A stretch of DNA of 64,000 nt, from positions 1 through 64,000 of the forward strand of contig JAFQCR010000007.1 of the NCBI GenBank assembly GCA_017416345.1, written 5' to 3'. The stretch comes from Clostridia bacterium (GTDB taxonomy: Bacteria; Bacillota; Clostridia; Oscillospirales; Acutalibacteraceae). The notes below the pieces were generated by a model. That model saw only the letters and a list, made by a program, of their open reading frames with translations. It was not told the origin of the DNA and searched no databases. The position numbers and the translations under genes are program-made. Each line of letters opens with the position of its first letter. Position 1 is the stretch's first letter. Shown one piece after another: positions 7,209 to 14,677 of the stretch.

Positions 7209-7409
7209 TTGATAAGCTATAAGCCGTTTTGGAACACGCTGAAAAGCAAAAGTGTTTCAACCTACGCATTAATAAACAAATATAATATCAGTAGCGCAAC
7301 TATCGACCGTATCAAAAAGGGCAAAGGTATCAGTACGATGAAGATTGATGATTTTTGCCGTATTTTAGATTGCACGGTCAGTGATATTATTGAATATGAA
7401 AAGGAGTAA
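7209..7409 (+). CDS. Small Cro/C1-type (XRE) DNA-binding regulator
   Basis: 66 aa from TTG 7209, with GGAGG (7195-7199) 9 nt upstream; the other in-frame TTG (7200) touches the ribosome site. The whole protein is one HTH domain: FWNTLKSKSVSTYALINKYNISSATIDRIKKGKGISTMKIDDFCRIL. That is the YozG/Cro subfamily that binds short palindromes as dimers. It is divergent from the VanZ-like gene across the 20-bp palindrome and is probably the autoregulated repressor of both. Confidence 0.85.
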   Translation: MISYKPFWNTLKSKSVSTYALINKYNISSATIDRIKKGKGISTMKIDDFCRILDCTVSDIIEYEKE

Positions 7410-7440
7410 CACTTAAATGGGTTTTGAGTGTTACTTTTTT
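7406..7440 (+). terminator. Terminator overlapping the XRE stop codon
   Basis: GTAACACT pairs with AGTGTTAC around an A/T-rich inner stem, followed by TTTTTT. The TAA stop is inside the stem. Confidence 0.8.
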
Positions 7441-7480
7441 ATTGTCATTTTGAAAAATAAGAAAAATTAACAATTAAAGG

Positions 7481-7509
7481 TTGTTACGGTTTTAAAAGTG
7501 TGATAAAAT
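7481..7509 (+). promoter_or_regulatory. Promoter of DUF1538-PII operon
   Basis: TTGTTA (7481-7486), 17-nt spacer, TAAAAT (7504-7509). Confidence 0.6.
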
Positions 7510-7545
7510 ATAGTAAATACAGCAATTCCGGAAAGAGGTGTAGAA

Positions 7546-9069
7546 TTGAATCCGAAATTAAGAGAAAAAACAAGGGAATCTCTTTCTGCGGTTTTGCCGA
7601 TAACCGGTATAATGCTGCTTATCAGTATTCTGGTCGTGCCCGTTGAGCTTGGGCTTATCGTTATGTTCTTTGTGGGTGCCGTGATGCTGATACTCGGAAT
7701 GGGCTTTTTCCAGCTTGGTGCCGAAATGGCCATGACCCCGATAGGTGAGGGTATAGGTGTTCAGATATCCAAGACCAAGACCATGATAATGGTGCTGCTC
7801 ATCGGGTTTATTATGGGACTTATCATCACGGTGTCCGAGCCCGACCTGCAGGTGCTGGCAGAGCAGGTGCCGTCTATACCGAACCTCACGTTGATACTTA
7901 CGGTCGGCATCGGTGTCGGTTTGTTTTTGGCATTGGCCATCATCCGTATAAAATATCAGATCGGGCTTTCAAAGCTGTTGATACTGTTCTATGTCATATT
8001 AATAGTCGGCTCGTTCTTTGTTCCAAAGGATTTTATCGCCGTTGCGTTTGACTCGGGCGGCGTTACCACAGGCCCTATGACGGTACCGTTTATTATGGCT
8101 TTGGGCGTGGGTCTCGCAGCGTCGAGAGGCGATAAAAACTCGGCGAGCGACTCCTTCGGTCTGGTCGCCTTGTCCAGCGTGGGCCCCATTCTCGCCGTTA
8201 TGGTGTTGGGCTTTGTTTTTCCCACCGAGGCGGTCTATACCCCCGATGCAATGCCCGAGGTCTTTACAACACGTGATGTTGCCGAGGTCTTTGCGTTCCA
8301 AATTCCTCATTACATAGGCGAGGTCGCTCTGTCGCTGCTGCCGATAGTTGCGGTGTTCTTTGTGTTTCAGCTTTTCACACGCCGCTATCACAAGCGTCAG
8401 ATGAAGCGTATAATTATGGGGCTTATTTACACCTACATAGGACTGATACTGTTCCTTTGCGGTGTCAACGTCGGCTTTGCACCGGTCGGTTCCATTCTCG
8501 GAGAACGGCTGGCGGGACTTTCGTATAACTGGATACTCGTTCCTATCGGAATGCTGATAGGTTACTACATAGTCAAGGCCGAGCCTGCTATTCAGGTTCT
8601 TAATCATCAGGTCGAAAACGTCACCAACGGTGCTATATCGGTCAAGGCTATGAACCGCAGTATGTCTATCGGTGTTGCCTGCAGTATAGGACTTGCAATG
8701 CTGAGAATAATCCTCGGTATTCCCATTCAATGGATAATAATTCCGGGTTATGTTATAGCTTTGGCTATGTCGCTGGTCGTTCCCAAGATATTTGTCGGTA
8801 TTGCGTTTGACTCGGGCGGCGTTGCCAGCGGACCGATGACCTCGACCTTCCTTTTGCCGTTGTGTATCGGCGTTTGTACTGCGCTTGGCGGAGACATTAT
8901 GACCGATGCCTTCGGTGTGGTGGCGCTGGTTGCCTTAACTCCGCTCATAGCCATTCAGATAATGGGTCTTGTCTACAAATTCAAGACCGATAAGCTGCAG
9001 AAGACCGCTGTTCAGCACACCGGTATCACGCCTGACAGCGACGATATCGTAGAATTTGAGGAGGTGTAG
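7546..9069 (+). CDS. DUF1538 integral membrane protein (duplicated)
   Basis: 507 aa from TTG 7546 (AAAGAGGTG upstream). It is very hydrophobic with about 12 membrane segments in two homologous halves. Each half carries VAFDSGGV.(T/S)GPMT (about residues 167-180 and 418-431) followed by an acidic SDSFG.VALS or TDAFGVVAL segment. This internal duplication is diagnostic of DUF1538 proteins and suggests an inverted- or tandem-repeat transporter. Substrate unknown. The downstream PII-like protein suggests regulated transport, by analogy with PII control of ammonium and bicarbonate carriers. Confidence 0.85.
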   Translation: MNPKLREKTRESLSAVLPITGIMLLISILVVPVELGLIVMFFVGAVMLILGMGFFQLGAEMAMTPIGEGIGVQISKTKTMIMVLLIGFIMGLIITVSEPDLQVLAEQVPSIPNLTLILTVGIGVGLFLALAIIRIKYQIGLSKLLILFYVILIVGSFFVPKDFIAVAFDSGGVTTGPMTVPFIMALGVGLAASRGDKNSASDSFGLVALSSVGPILAVMVLGFVFPTEAVYTPDAMPEVFTTRDVAEVFAFQIPHYIGEVALSLLPIVAVFFVFQLFTRRYHKRQMKRIIMGLIYTYIGLILFLCGVNVGFAPVGSILGERLAGLSYNWILVPIGMLIGYYIVKAEPAIQVLNHQVENVTNGAISVKAMNRSMSIGVACSIGLAMLRIILGIPIQWIIIPGYVIALAMSLVVPKIFVGIAFDSGGVASGPMTSTFLLPLCIGVCTALGGDIMTDAFGVVALVALTPLIAIQIMGLVYKFKTDKLQKTAVQHTGITPDSDDIVEFEEV

Positions 9070-9073
9070 CTTG

Positions 9074-9766
9074 ATGCAGGAGAAAAACGAGAAAAAAAGC
9101 TATCAACTGCTTGTGCTGATAGCCACCCCCAAGCTGACCGACAAGGCGGCTGATATGTTTTTGAAAAGCGCAATGCCCATCCAATACCGACTTAACGGTG
9201 AGGGAACCGCATTGAGTGAAATGATGGAAACTCTGGGCTTCGGCGGTATTGATAAGGGTATACTTATCAGCACGGTGCCGGGGGATTTCGGTAAGGCTAT
9301 GCTCTGGAAGCTGCATTCCGAGCTTAAGCTCGACACGGTCAACAGCGGTATTGCATTTACCGTACCGCTGACAGGGGCCAGCAAGATAGTTGCCAATATG
9401 ATGGAGCACACATCCGAAAACAGCAGTGAGGAAGATGTAAGAAAGGGTGAAAATGCTATGTCAAGAACCGATCATGCGTTGATAGTTGCAATAGTAAACC
9501 GCGGTTTCAGCGGTGAGGTTATGGATGCCGCAAGGTCGGCGGGAGCAGGCGGAGGTACCGTCATCCACAGTCGAAGCATCGGTGGCGAGGAGGCCGCGGG
9601 CGTCTGGGGACTCAGCGCGCAGGAGGAAAAGGATCTTGTGCTTATCATTGCCGACACCGAGGATAAGGTCAATATTATGAAAAGAATAGGTGAGACCTGC
9701 GGTGTTACATCAAAGGCCAACGGCACCGTTATCTCACTCCCCATCGACGCAGTAATGGGAATTTAA
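9074..9766 (+). CDS. Double PII-like signalling protein
   Basis: 230 aa from ATG 9074 (GAGGAGGTG upstream; TTG 9071 also possible). Two PII-like ferredoxin-fold domains lie in tandem. The second is clearer: LIVAIVNRGFSGEVMDAARSAGAGGGTVIHSRS, then EKDLVLIIADTEDKVNIMKRI, with the T-loop region near GGEEAAGVWG. Canonical PII proteins are about 112 aa and trimeric, so this is a fused pair. It sits 4 bp after the DUF1538 gene and probably senses a nucleotide or metabolite to gate it. No uridylylation Tyr can be confidently placed. Confidence 0.82.
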   Translation: MQEKNEKKSYQLLVLIATPKLTDKAADMFLKSAMPIQYRLNGEGTALSEMMETLGFGGIDKGILISTVPGDFGKAMLWKLHSELKLDTVNSGIAFTVPLTGASKIVANMMEHTSENSSEEDVRKGENAMSRTDHALIVAIVNRGFSGEVMDAARSAGAGGGTVIHSRSIGGEEAAGVWGLSAQEEKDLVLIIADTEDKVNIMKRIGETCGVTSKANGTVISLPIDAVMGI

Positions 9767-9771
9767 GTCAC

Positions 9772-9807
9772 GACCCGATGCAACAAATGTTGTGTCGGGT
9801 CTTTTTT
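9772..9807 (+). terminator. Terminator of DUF1538-PII operon
   Basis: GACCCGATGCAACA is complementary to TGTTGTGTCGGGTC (two G-T pairs), followed by TTTTTT. Confidence 0.85.
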
Positions 9808-9847
9808 GACGGCAAGCGGTCTTTATCCACCTTTTTAGAAATGACCC

Positions 9848-9876
9848 TTGAAAAGAGTGTGGGTGTATGGTAAAAT
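9848..9876 (+). promoter_or_regulatory. Extended -10 promoter of ECF-S/larA operon
   Basis: TTGAAA (9848-9853), 17-nt spacer, TGG then TAAAAT (9871-9876). Confidence 0.7.
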
Positions 9877-9900
9877 TTTCTTAAATAGGAGTGTGAGGCT

Positions 9901-10437
9901 TTGAAAAACAATGCTTTAAAGAATATGATACTGTCGGCCGTGCTTTTGGCGGTGGGAATGGTGTTACCTATGCTCACAATGCAGGTCAAGGAGATCGGTG
10001 ACAGTCTGCTGCCAATGCATATACCCGTACTGCTGTGCGGAATTCTGTGCGGCTGGCAATACGGCGGATTTATAGGTCTTGTGTTGCCGGTGTTAAGGTC
10101 GGTCATCTTCGGGATGCCGCCCATATACCCCAATGCCGTGTGGATGGCATTGGAGCTTGCCGCTTACGGTGCTGCTATAGGTCTTGTGTATGCTGCGTTT
10201 AAAAAGAAAAGCATCCTTGCTGTTTACGTTAGCCTTGTAGCGGCTATGCTGTTGGGACGTGTTGTCTGGGGTGTAGCCAAGGCGGTGCTGTTGGGTGTCG
10301 GCGGTAAACCGTTCACGTTTGCAATGTTTTGGATCGGCGGATTTGCCGATGCCGTGCCCGGCATTATACTGCAGCTCGTGCTTATACCGTTGCTTGTGAC
10401 GGTGCTGAATAAAGTTTGGAGGACGAAAAATGACTAA
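9901..10437 (+). CDS. ECF transporter S component (substrate-binding membrane subunit)
   Basis: 178 aa from TTG 9901 with AGGAGTGTGAGG upstream. Six membrane helices fit the S-component fold. An N-terminal Lys-rich turn, LLPMHIPVLLCGILCGWQYGGFIGLVLPVLRS and a conserved GxxxP pattern recall vitamin or metal S components. The A/A'/T energising module is not in this window and is probably shared from elsewhere. The stop overlaps larA by 8 nt. In lactobacilli the lar locus carries a nickel ECF importer, so nickel, a cofactor precursor or the hydroxy-acid substrate are all possible cargo. Confidence 0.82.
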   Translation: MKNNALKNMILSAVLLAVGMVLPMLTMQVKEIGDSLLPMHIPVLLCGILCGWQYGGFIGLVLPVLRSVIFGMPPIYPNAVWMALELAAYGAAIGLVYAAFKKKSILAVYVSLVAAMLLGRVVWGVAKAVLLGVGGKPFTFAMFWIGGFADAVPGIILQLVLIPLLVTVLNKVWRTKND

Positions 10438-11704
10438 AGTAAGCTTCCCTTACGGAAAAGAATTTTTGGAATACGATTTTAAGGATGAGCAGCTTTTGGG
10501 TGTGCTGGAATCCTCGATAGAGGAGTATAAACCGTTGGGCTCTGCCGATGAGCTGGTAAAGGCGGCTATGCAGGCTCCCGTTGGCTCACCTAAATTGTCG
10601 GAGCTGGCCAAGGGCAAGAAGAATATCGTCATCATTGCGAGTGACCACACCCGTCCCGTGCCGAGCAAGGTCATAATTCCCCCGATGCTTCGTGAAATAA
10701 AGGAAGGTAATCCCGATGCCGAGGTCACCATTCTGATTGCAACGGGTTGCCACAGAGGAACGACCAAGCAGGAGCTTATCGACAAGTTCGGAGAGGATAT
10801 CGTCAACTCGGTCAACATCTATATCCACGATTGCGACGAGCGTGAAAAATTGGTCAATTTGGGCAAGCTTCCCTCGGGCGGTGATTGCGAGGTCAACTCG
10901 ATAGCCGTCAATGCCGACCTGCTTGTGGCTGAGGGCTTTATCGAGCCGCACTTCTTTGCGGGCTTTTCGGGTGGAAGAAAGAGTGTTTTGCCCGGTGTGT
11001 GCGGAAGAAAGACCGTGTTGGCTAACCATTGCGCAGAATTTATTGCCGACCCAAAGGCCAGAACCGGTATTTTGGACGGCAACCCCATACATAACGATAT
11101 GCTTTGGGCGGCCAAGACTGCCAAGCTTTGCTACGTTGTAAACGTTGTGCTGAACGCCGAGAAAAAGGTCATCTACGCCGTTGCAGGCGATACCTTTGAG
11201 GCACACAAAAAGGGTACGGATTTTCTTTGCGAGCTGTGCGGTGCCAAGGCACAGCCTGCCGATATCGTGCTGACCACCAACGGCGGATACCCGCTTGACC
11301 AGAACGTTTATCAGTCGGTCAAGGGTATGACGGCGGCCGAAGCAACCGTTAAGGACGGCGGTGTCATCATAATGATGGCCAAGGCAGGCGACGGTGTCGG
11401 CGGTGACCATTTCTATCACCAGATGGCCGACGAGCCCGATGTCAACAAAATAATGGCCGAGCTTATGAGCCGTGGCCGCAATGAGACCCTGCCCGACCAA
11501 TGGATGACACAGATATTAAGCCGTATTCTGTTGAGAGCTTCGGTAATCTACATTTCCGAAGCAGACGATAAGACCGTAAGCGATATGCACATGATTCCTG
11601 CGCATTCCATCGACGAGGCAATGAAAAAAGCCAAGGAAATATTGGGTCGTGACGATGTGACCGTCACCGCCATTCCCGACGGTGTTGCGGTTATTGTAAG
11701 ATAA
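10430..11704 (+). CDS. larA: LarA-family nickel-dependent hydroxy-acid racemase/epimerase
   Basis: 424 aa. Motifs of LarA in order: SDHTRPVPS (about 69-77), GCHRGTTKQEL (about 106-116) and PHFFAGFSGGRKSVLPGVCGRKT (about 174-196). The Lys of GGRK is the residue that covalently holds the nickel-pincer nucleotide in the characterised enzyme, and the His residues fit the catalytic pair. LarA racemises lactate; relatives act on other 2-hydroxy acids, so the substrate is not certain. The pincer biosynthesis genes larB, larC and larE are not here. It is translationally coupled to the ECF S component. Confidence 0.85.
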   Translation: MTKVSFPYGKEFLEYDFKDEQLLGVLESSIEEYKPLGSADELVKAAMQAPVGSPKLSELAKGKKNIVIIASDHTRPVPSKVIIPPMLREIKEGNPDAEVTILIATGCHRGTTKQELIDKFGEDIVNSVNIYIHDCDEREKLVNLGKLPSGGDCEVNSIAVNADLLVAEGFIEPHFFAGFSGGRKSVLPGVCGRKTVLANHCAEFIADPKARTGILDGNPIHNDMLWAAKTAKLCYVVNVVLNAEKKVIYAVAGDTFEAHKKGTDFLCELCGAKAQPADIVLTTNGGYPLDQNVYQSVKGMTAAEATVKDGGVIIMMAKAGDGVGGDHFYHQMADEPDVNKIMAELMSRGRNETLPDQWMTQILSRILLRASVIYISEADDKTVSDMHMIPAHSIDEAMKKAKEILGRDDVTVTAIPDGVAVIVR

Positions 11705-11720
11705 GCCTTAATAAAAATGA

Positions 11721-11750
11721 GATCCTTTGCTTTTTGGCAAAGGATCTTTT
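11721..11750 (+). terminator. Terminator after larA
   Basis: GATCCTTTGC pairs with GCAAAGGATC, followed by TTTT. Confidence 0.8.
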
Positions 11751-11792
11751 GAAATTTAAGAATAACGTAAGGTTTTGTTCAAGTTTTTTTCG

Positions 11793-11821
11793 TTGCAATG
11801 GGGGGATTTCTGTGTTACAAT
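11793..11821 (+). promoter_or_regulatory. Promoter of nuclease-fold gene
   Basis: TTGCAA (11793-11798), 17-nt spacer, TACAAT (11816-11821). Confidence 0.65.
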
Positions 11822-11860
11822 ATCAAATGTAATAACGTCACGTGTATACGGAGTGATACT

Positions 11861-12565
11861 ATGAAAATTATGACCTTTAACATTCAACACGCAAAGAATT
11901 TTTTAACGCAGGAAATAGATATTCCGCTGTTTATCGATGCCATAAAAAAGCAGAATGCCGACATTTGCGGTCTGAATGAGGTTTATAACGAGGGGCCGAG
12001 AGAGTGTAACACCGATCAGGCAGGTGCCATTGGAAAAGGCTTGGGATTTTACGATTTCTTCGGCGAGGCCATAAAAACTGGTGGAGAAAACCCTTACGGC
12101 AATGCAATGGTAAGCCGTTATCCGTTCAAATCGGTTGAAAAGGTTGACATCCCCGATATTGAGGACAAGTCAACACCCCGATTTGAGCACCGTTGCGCTG
12201 TAAAGGCGGTTTTTGAAATTGACGGCAAGGATATCACAGTCATCACCTCACATTTTGGTTTGAGTGACGGCGAAAAGCAGAACGCCGTCAAGAAGATATG
12301 CGAGCTTGTTGACGAGTGCGATATGCCTGTGGTGATTATGGGTGACTTTAATATGCGCCCCGACGACGAAAAGCTGAAGCCGTTGTTTGAGCGTCTTAAT
12401 GACACTACCGTGATGGATAAGGGTCAGACCAACACCTTCCGCTCGGATGAGCCGTATTGCAAGATAGATTATATACTGTATAAAGGGTTGAAATGTGTTT
12501 CGTGTGTGACGGTCAATGAGATCTATTCCGACCATCTGCCCATAGTTACAGAGTTTGAGCTGTGA
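11861..12565 (+). CDS. Endonuclease/exonuclease/phosphatase (EEP) family protein
   Basis: 234 aa from ATG 11861 (CGGAG upstream); the longer reading frame starts inside the promoter. The EEP metal-dependent phosphodiester hydrolase motifs are complete: TFNIQHA (Asn), CGLNEV (metal Glu), SHFGLSDGEK, GDFNMRP (Asp/Asn), and C-terminal SDHLPI (Asp/His). There is no signal peptide. Members cleave DNA, RNA, inositol phosphates or sphingolipids; this short cytoplasmic form is not specific. The ydcF-like gene follows after 35 bp, likely in the same transcript. Confidence 0.85.
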   Translation: MKIMTFNIQHAKNFLTQEIDIPLFIDAIKKQNADICGLNEVYNEGPRECNTDQAGAIGKGLGFYDFFGEAIKTGGENPYGNAMVSRYPFKSVEKVDIPDIEDKSTPRFEHRCAVKAVFEIDGKDITVITSHFGLSDGEKQNAVKKICELVDECDMPVVIMGDFNMRPDDEKLKPLFERLNDTTVMDKGQTNTFRSDEPYCKIDYILYKGLKCVSCVTVNEIYSDHLPIVTEFEL

Positions 12566-12600
12566 TTTTTGTCACTCACCGAAAATTTTAAGGAGAAATG

Positions 12601-13359
12601 ATGAAAAAGGAAGTTTTACATAAAATTTTCCGCTTTTTACTGATAATTATCGGTGCGTTGGTTACGGCCAACGCCTTGTTTGTGACCTTTGTGTCCAACT
12701 TTAATATCGGTTGCATCTGCACCTGGTGTGCCGGCCTGTTTTTCCTTGCGGTGGGTGTGTTTTATAAATTCTTCCGCTTTAAGGTGCATTGGATCATAAA
12801 AAGTGTGCTGGTTTTGGGTGTGGCTTTTGTGGTGGTGCTGATGTCGTTTGTGTATATCTACGGCAAGAACGATAACGTCGATTACACCGAGGATGCCGTC
12901 ATAGTGCTTGGAGCAGGCATCCACGGTGAATCTTTGAGCATAACCTTAAGAAACCGACTCGATGCGGCGGTGGAATACTACAAAAAGAATCCCGATGCAG
13001 TGATCGTTGTCAGCGGCGGTCAGGGTCCGCAGGAGGATATAACCGAGGCGCTGGCCATGAAACGGTATCTTTTGGAGCAGGATATCCCGTTTGAAAAGAT
13101 ACTTGAAGAAGGGAGATCCACCAGTACGGCCGAAAATTTCAGATTTTCAAAGGAGATCCTGGACAGCTATTTTTACAATAAAGAGTATTCGGTGGTATTT
13201 GTGACCGATGATTTTCACATCTACCGTGCCGAAATGACCGCCGGGTGGGAGGGTGTCAACGTCACGGGACATTGCCACAGCGTAGGTGCTCTTTACACCT
13301 TTTTGCCCAATGGATTTCGTGAATGCCTCGCCGTTTTGCACGAATGGGTGTTTAAGTAA
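12601..13359 (+). CDS. YdcF/SanA-like DUF218 membrane protein
   Basis: 252 aa from the second of two adjacent ATG codons (AAGGAG 12590-12595). Three N-terminal membrane segments span residues 8-80. A DUF218 domain follows: DAVIVLGAGIHGESLS..LRNRLDAAVEYY, VVSGGQGPQE.ITEA.AM, EGRSTSTAENF and VFVTDDFHIYRAEM. In the family this domain is linked to envelope integrity and vancomycin tolerance (SanA) and binds S-adenosylmethionine in YdcF. Probably a cell-envelope function on the inside or outside membrane face. Confidence 0.85.
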   Translation: MKKEVLHKIFRFLLIIIGALVTANALFVTFVSNFNIGCICTWCAGLFFLAVGVFYKFFRFKVHWIIKSVLVLGVAFVVVLMSFVYIYGKNDNVDYTEDAVIVLGAGIHGESLSITLRNRLDAAVEYYKKNPDAVIVVSGGQGPQEDITEALAMKRYLLEQDIPFEKILEEGRSTSTAENFRFSKEILDSYFYNKEYSVVFVTDDFHIYRAEMTAGWEGVNVTGHCHSVGALYTFLPNGFRECLAVLHEWVFK

Positions 13360-13370
13360 AACAAAACATA

Positions 13371-13402
13371 AAACCGCCGCAGAAAAATCTGCGGCGGTTT
13401 GC
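13371..13402. terminator. Bidirectional terminator hairpin
   Basis: AAACCGCCGCAG pairs with CTGCGGCGGTTT around AAAAAT. The minus strand has the better T-tract (TTTTATGTTTTG), so it can end both the ydcF-like transcript and minus-strand transcription from the hydrolase. Confidence 0.75.
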
Positions 13403-13403
13403 T

Positions 13404-13564
13404 TAGCCAAAGTATTTAAACCCGAACCAGCCTAAAAGGGCGGTTTTAAGGCGTCTTTTGGCTCTTTGTCGCACATAGGCTCTCCGGATTTGCGAGTATT
13501 TTAACAAAGCCACAGCATTAAATCCTTTCCCCAAAATCTGATTCGGGTTTGAATGCTTTGGCTA
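13404..13564 (+). repeat. 161-nt foldback element: structured RNA or MITE-like repeat
   Basis: TAGCCAAAG.ATT.AAACCCGAA at 13404-13426 is complementary to 13542-13564. As plus-strand RNA all 23 positions pair, two as G-U; as minus-strand RNA those two become C-A mismatches. Inside, GCCU-AAAA pairs with UUUU-AGGC (about 13430-13453), CUUUGU pairs with ACAAAG, and GGAUUU with AAAUCC. The right arm includes the stop codon of the hydrolase at 13562. It could be a non-coding RNA, or an inserted element with 23-bp inverted ends. Confidence 0.55.
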
Positions 13565-14542
13565 TGTATTGGCGTGGTAGTCACATTCTATCTTGTAGTG
13601 TTCTCTTGAAAATTCGGCCAGGGTCTCGAGGTATTTTTGGGGTTCTACAAGGTAGCACAGACCGTGACCTGCGTTTTCTATTGTCACAAGCTGTTTTGCG
13701 GCTTTGCAGGCTTCAAAATTTTTAACGCTCATCTCACACGGAACAAAATCGTCGGTCGTACCGTGGTAGAGGATTATGGGTATTTTAGCGCTTTTTACAG
13801 CCTCAACGGCAGGGGTCTCCTCCAAGTTAAAACCGCCGAAAACAAGTGCACCGAGCCTTACAAACGGATACAAAAGCTTGGCAGGCAGTCCCATCCGGCG
13901 GATGACCTTTTGGATTATTTCTTTGGCCGAGGTGAAGCCGCAATCGGCCAGCACTCCGACAACATTTTTGGGCAGCTCTTTAGCAGAAGCCATCAGCACG
14001 GTGGAGGCACCCATCGAAATACCGCAAAGGATTATTTTGGCGTCCTTGTCTATATTTTTTATGATAAGATCCACCCAATCAAGGCAATCACGGTGCTCCT
14101 TTACGCCAAAGGTGATGACGTGACCGTCGCTTTTTCCGCAGGCACGCTGGTCGATGATAAGGCAGTTGCGTCCTAACGAAAAGCAACGCTGAATACCGCC
14201 GCAAAGGTCTCTTTCGGCCGTGCCTCGGTAGCCGTGCATCATAAGCTCAATGGGGGCGCCTTTTTTGCATTCGTAATACTTTCCGTGAAGCGTCAATCCG
14301 TCAAACGAACGCATGGTGAACTCACGGCAGGGCATTGCTTTAGCTTCCTTCATCCAGGCTATCATCTGTTCACGGTAGGGCTCGTAAATTTTGCCCGGCG
14401 GAATATCAAATTCGGGAGCATTTTTATCCACCTTACGTGAGGCGTAAAACGCCATCATAAAACAAATAAACGATGTCAGCAGGATCAAAAAAGCGATGCC
14501 GACAACAATGCTGAAAACGGTCCAAAAAATCACAATTATCAT
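13562..14542 (-). CDS. Membrane-anchored alpha/beta hydrolase (paralogue of 223-1197)
   Basis: About 326 aa. ATG 14542 directly touches GGAG; GTG 14533, nine bases on, has better spacing and may be the true start. One N-terminal membrane segment, then a hydrolase fold with LMMHGYRG (oxyanion), IDQRACGKSDG, nucleophile elbow GISMGAST, acid Asp in HGTTDDFVP and His in NAGHGLCY. The arrangement of motifs and the ADCGFTS phrase match the hydrolase at 223-1197, so the two are duplicated. Substrate unknown; possibly lipid or peptide ester cleavage at the membrane. Confidence 0.85.
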   Translation of the reverse strand: MIIVIFWTVFSIVVGIAFLILLTSFICFMMAFYASRKVDKNAPEFDIPPGKIYEPYREQMIAWMKEAKAMPCREFTMRSFDGLTLHGKYYECKKGAPIELMMHGYRGTAERDLCGGIQRCFSLGRNCLIIDQRACGKSDGHVITFGVKEHRDCLDWVDLIIKNIDKDAKIILCGISMGASTVLMASAKELPKNVVGVLADCGFTSAKEIIQKVIRRMGLPAKLLYPFVRLGALVFGGFNLEETPAVEAVKSAKIPIILYHGTTDDFVPCEMSVKNFEACKAAKQLVTIENAGHGLCYLVEPQKYLETLAEFSREHYKIECDYHANT

Positions 14543-14615
14543 CTCCGTGAAAAGAATTATATCACGAATAATATGAATTTTCAATATTTGCCGAATGTTG
14601 CAAAACATAATTTTG

Positions 14616-14644
14616 TTGCTTTTTTATCGGTGGGCGGTTACAAT
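14616..14644 (+). promoter_or_regulatory. Promoter of acyltransferase gene
   Basis: TTGCTT (14616-14621), 17-nt spacer, TACAAT (14639-14644). Confidence 0.6.
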
Positions 14645-14677
14645 TATAGAAAGGGTAAAAATTTTTGAGGTGGAAGA

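Noticed and set aside
10586..11500. 304-aa open frame antisense to larA
   Set aside because: Shadow of larA codon bias; no recognisable motifs and no promoter or SD.
13404..13564. 6S RNA assignment
   Set aside because: A GCCUUAAAAC-like stretch on the minus strand recalls part of the E. coli 6S sequence as I remember it, but the strand that pairs best is the other one and the central bubble could not be matched.
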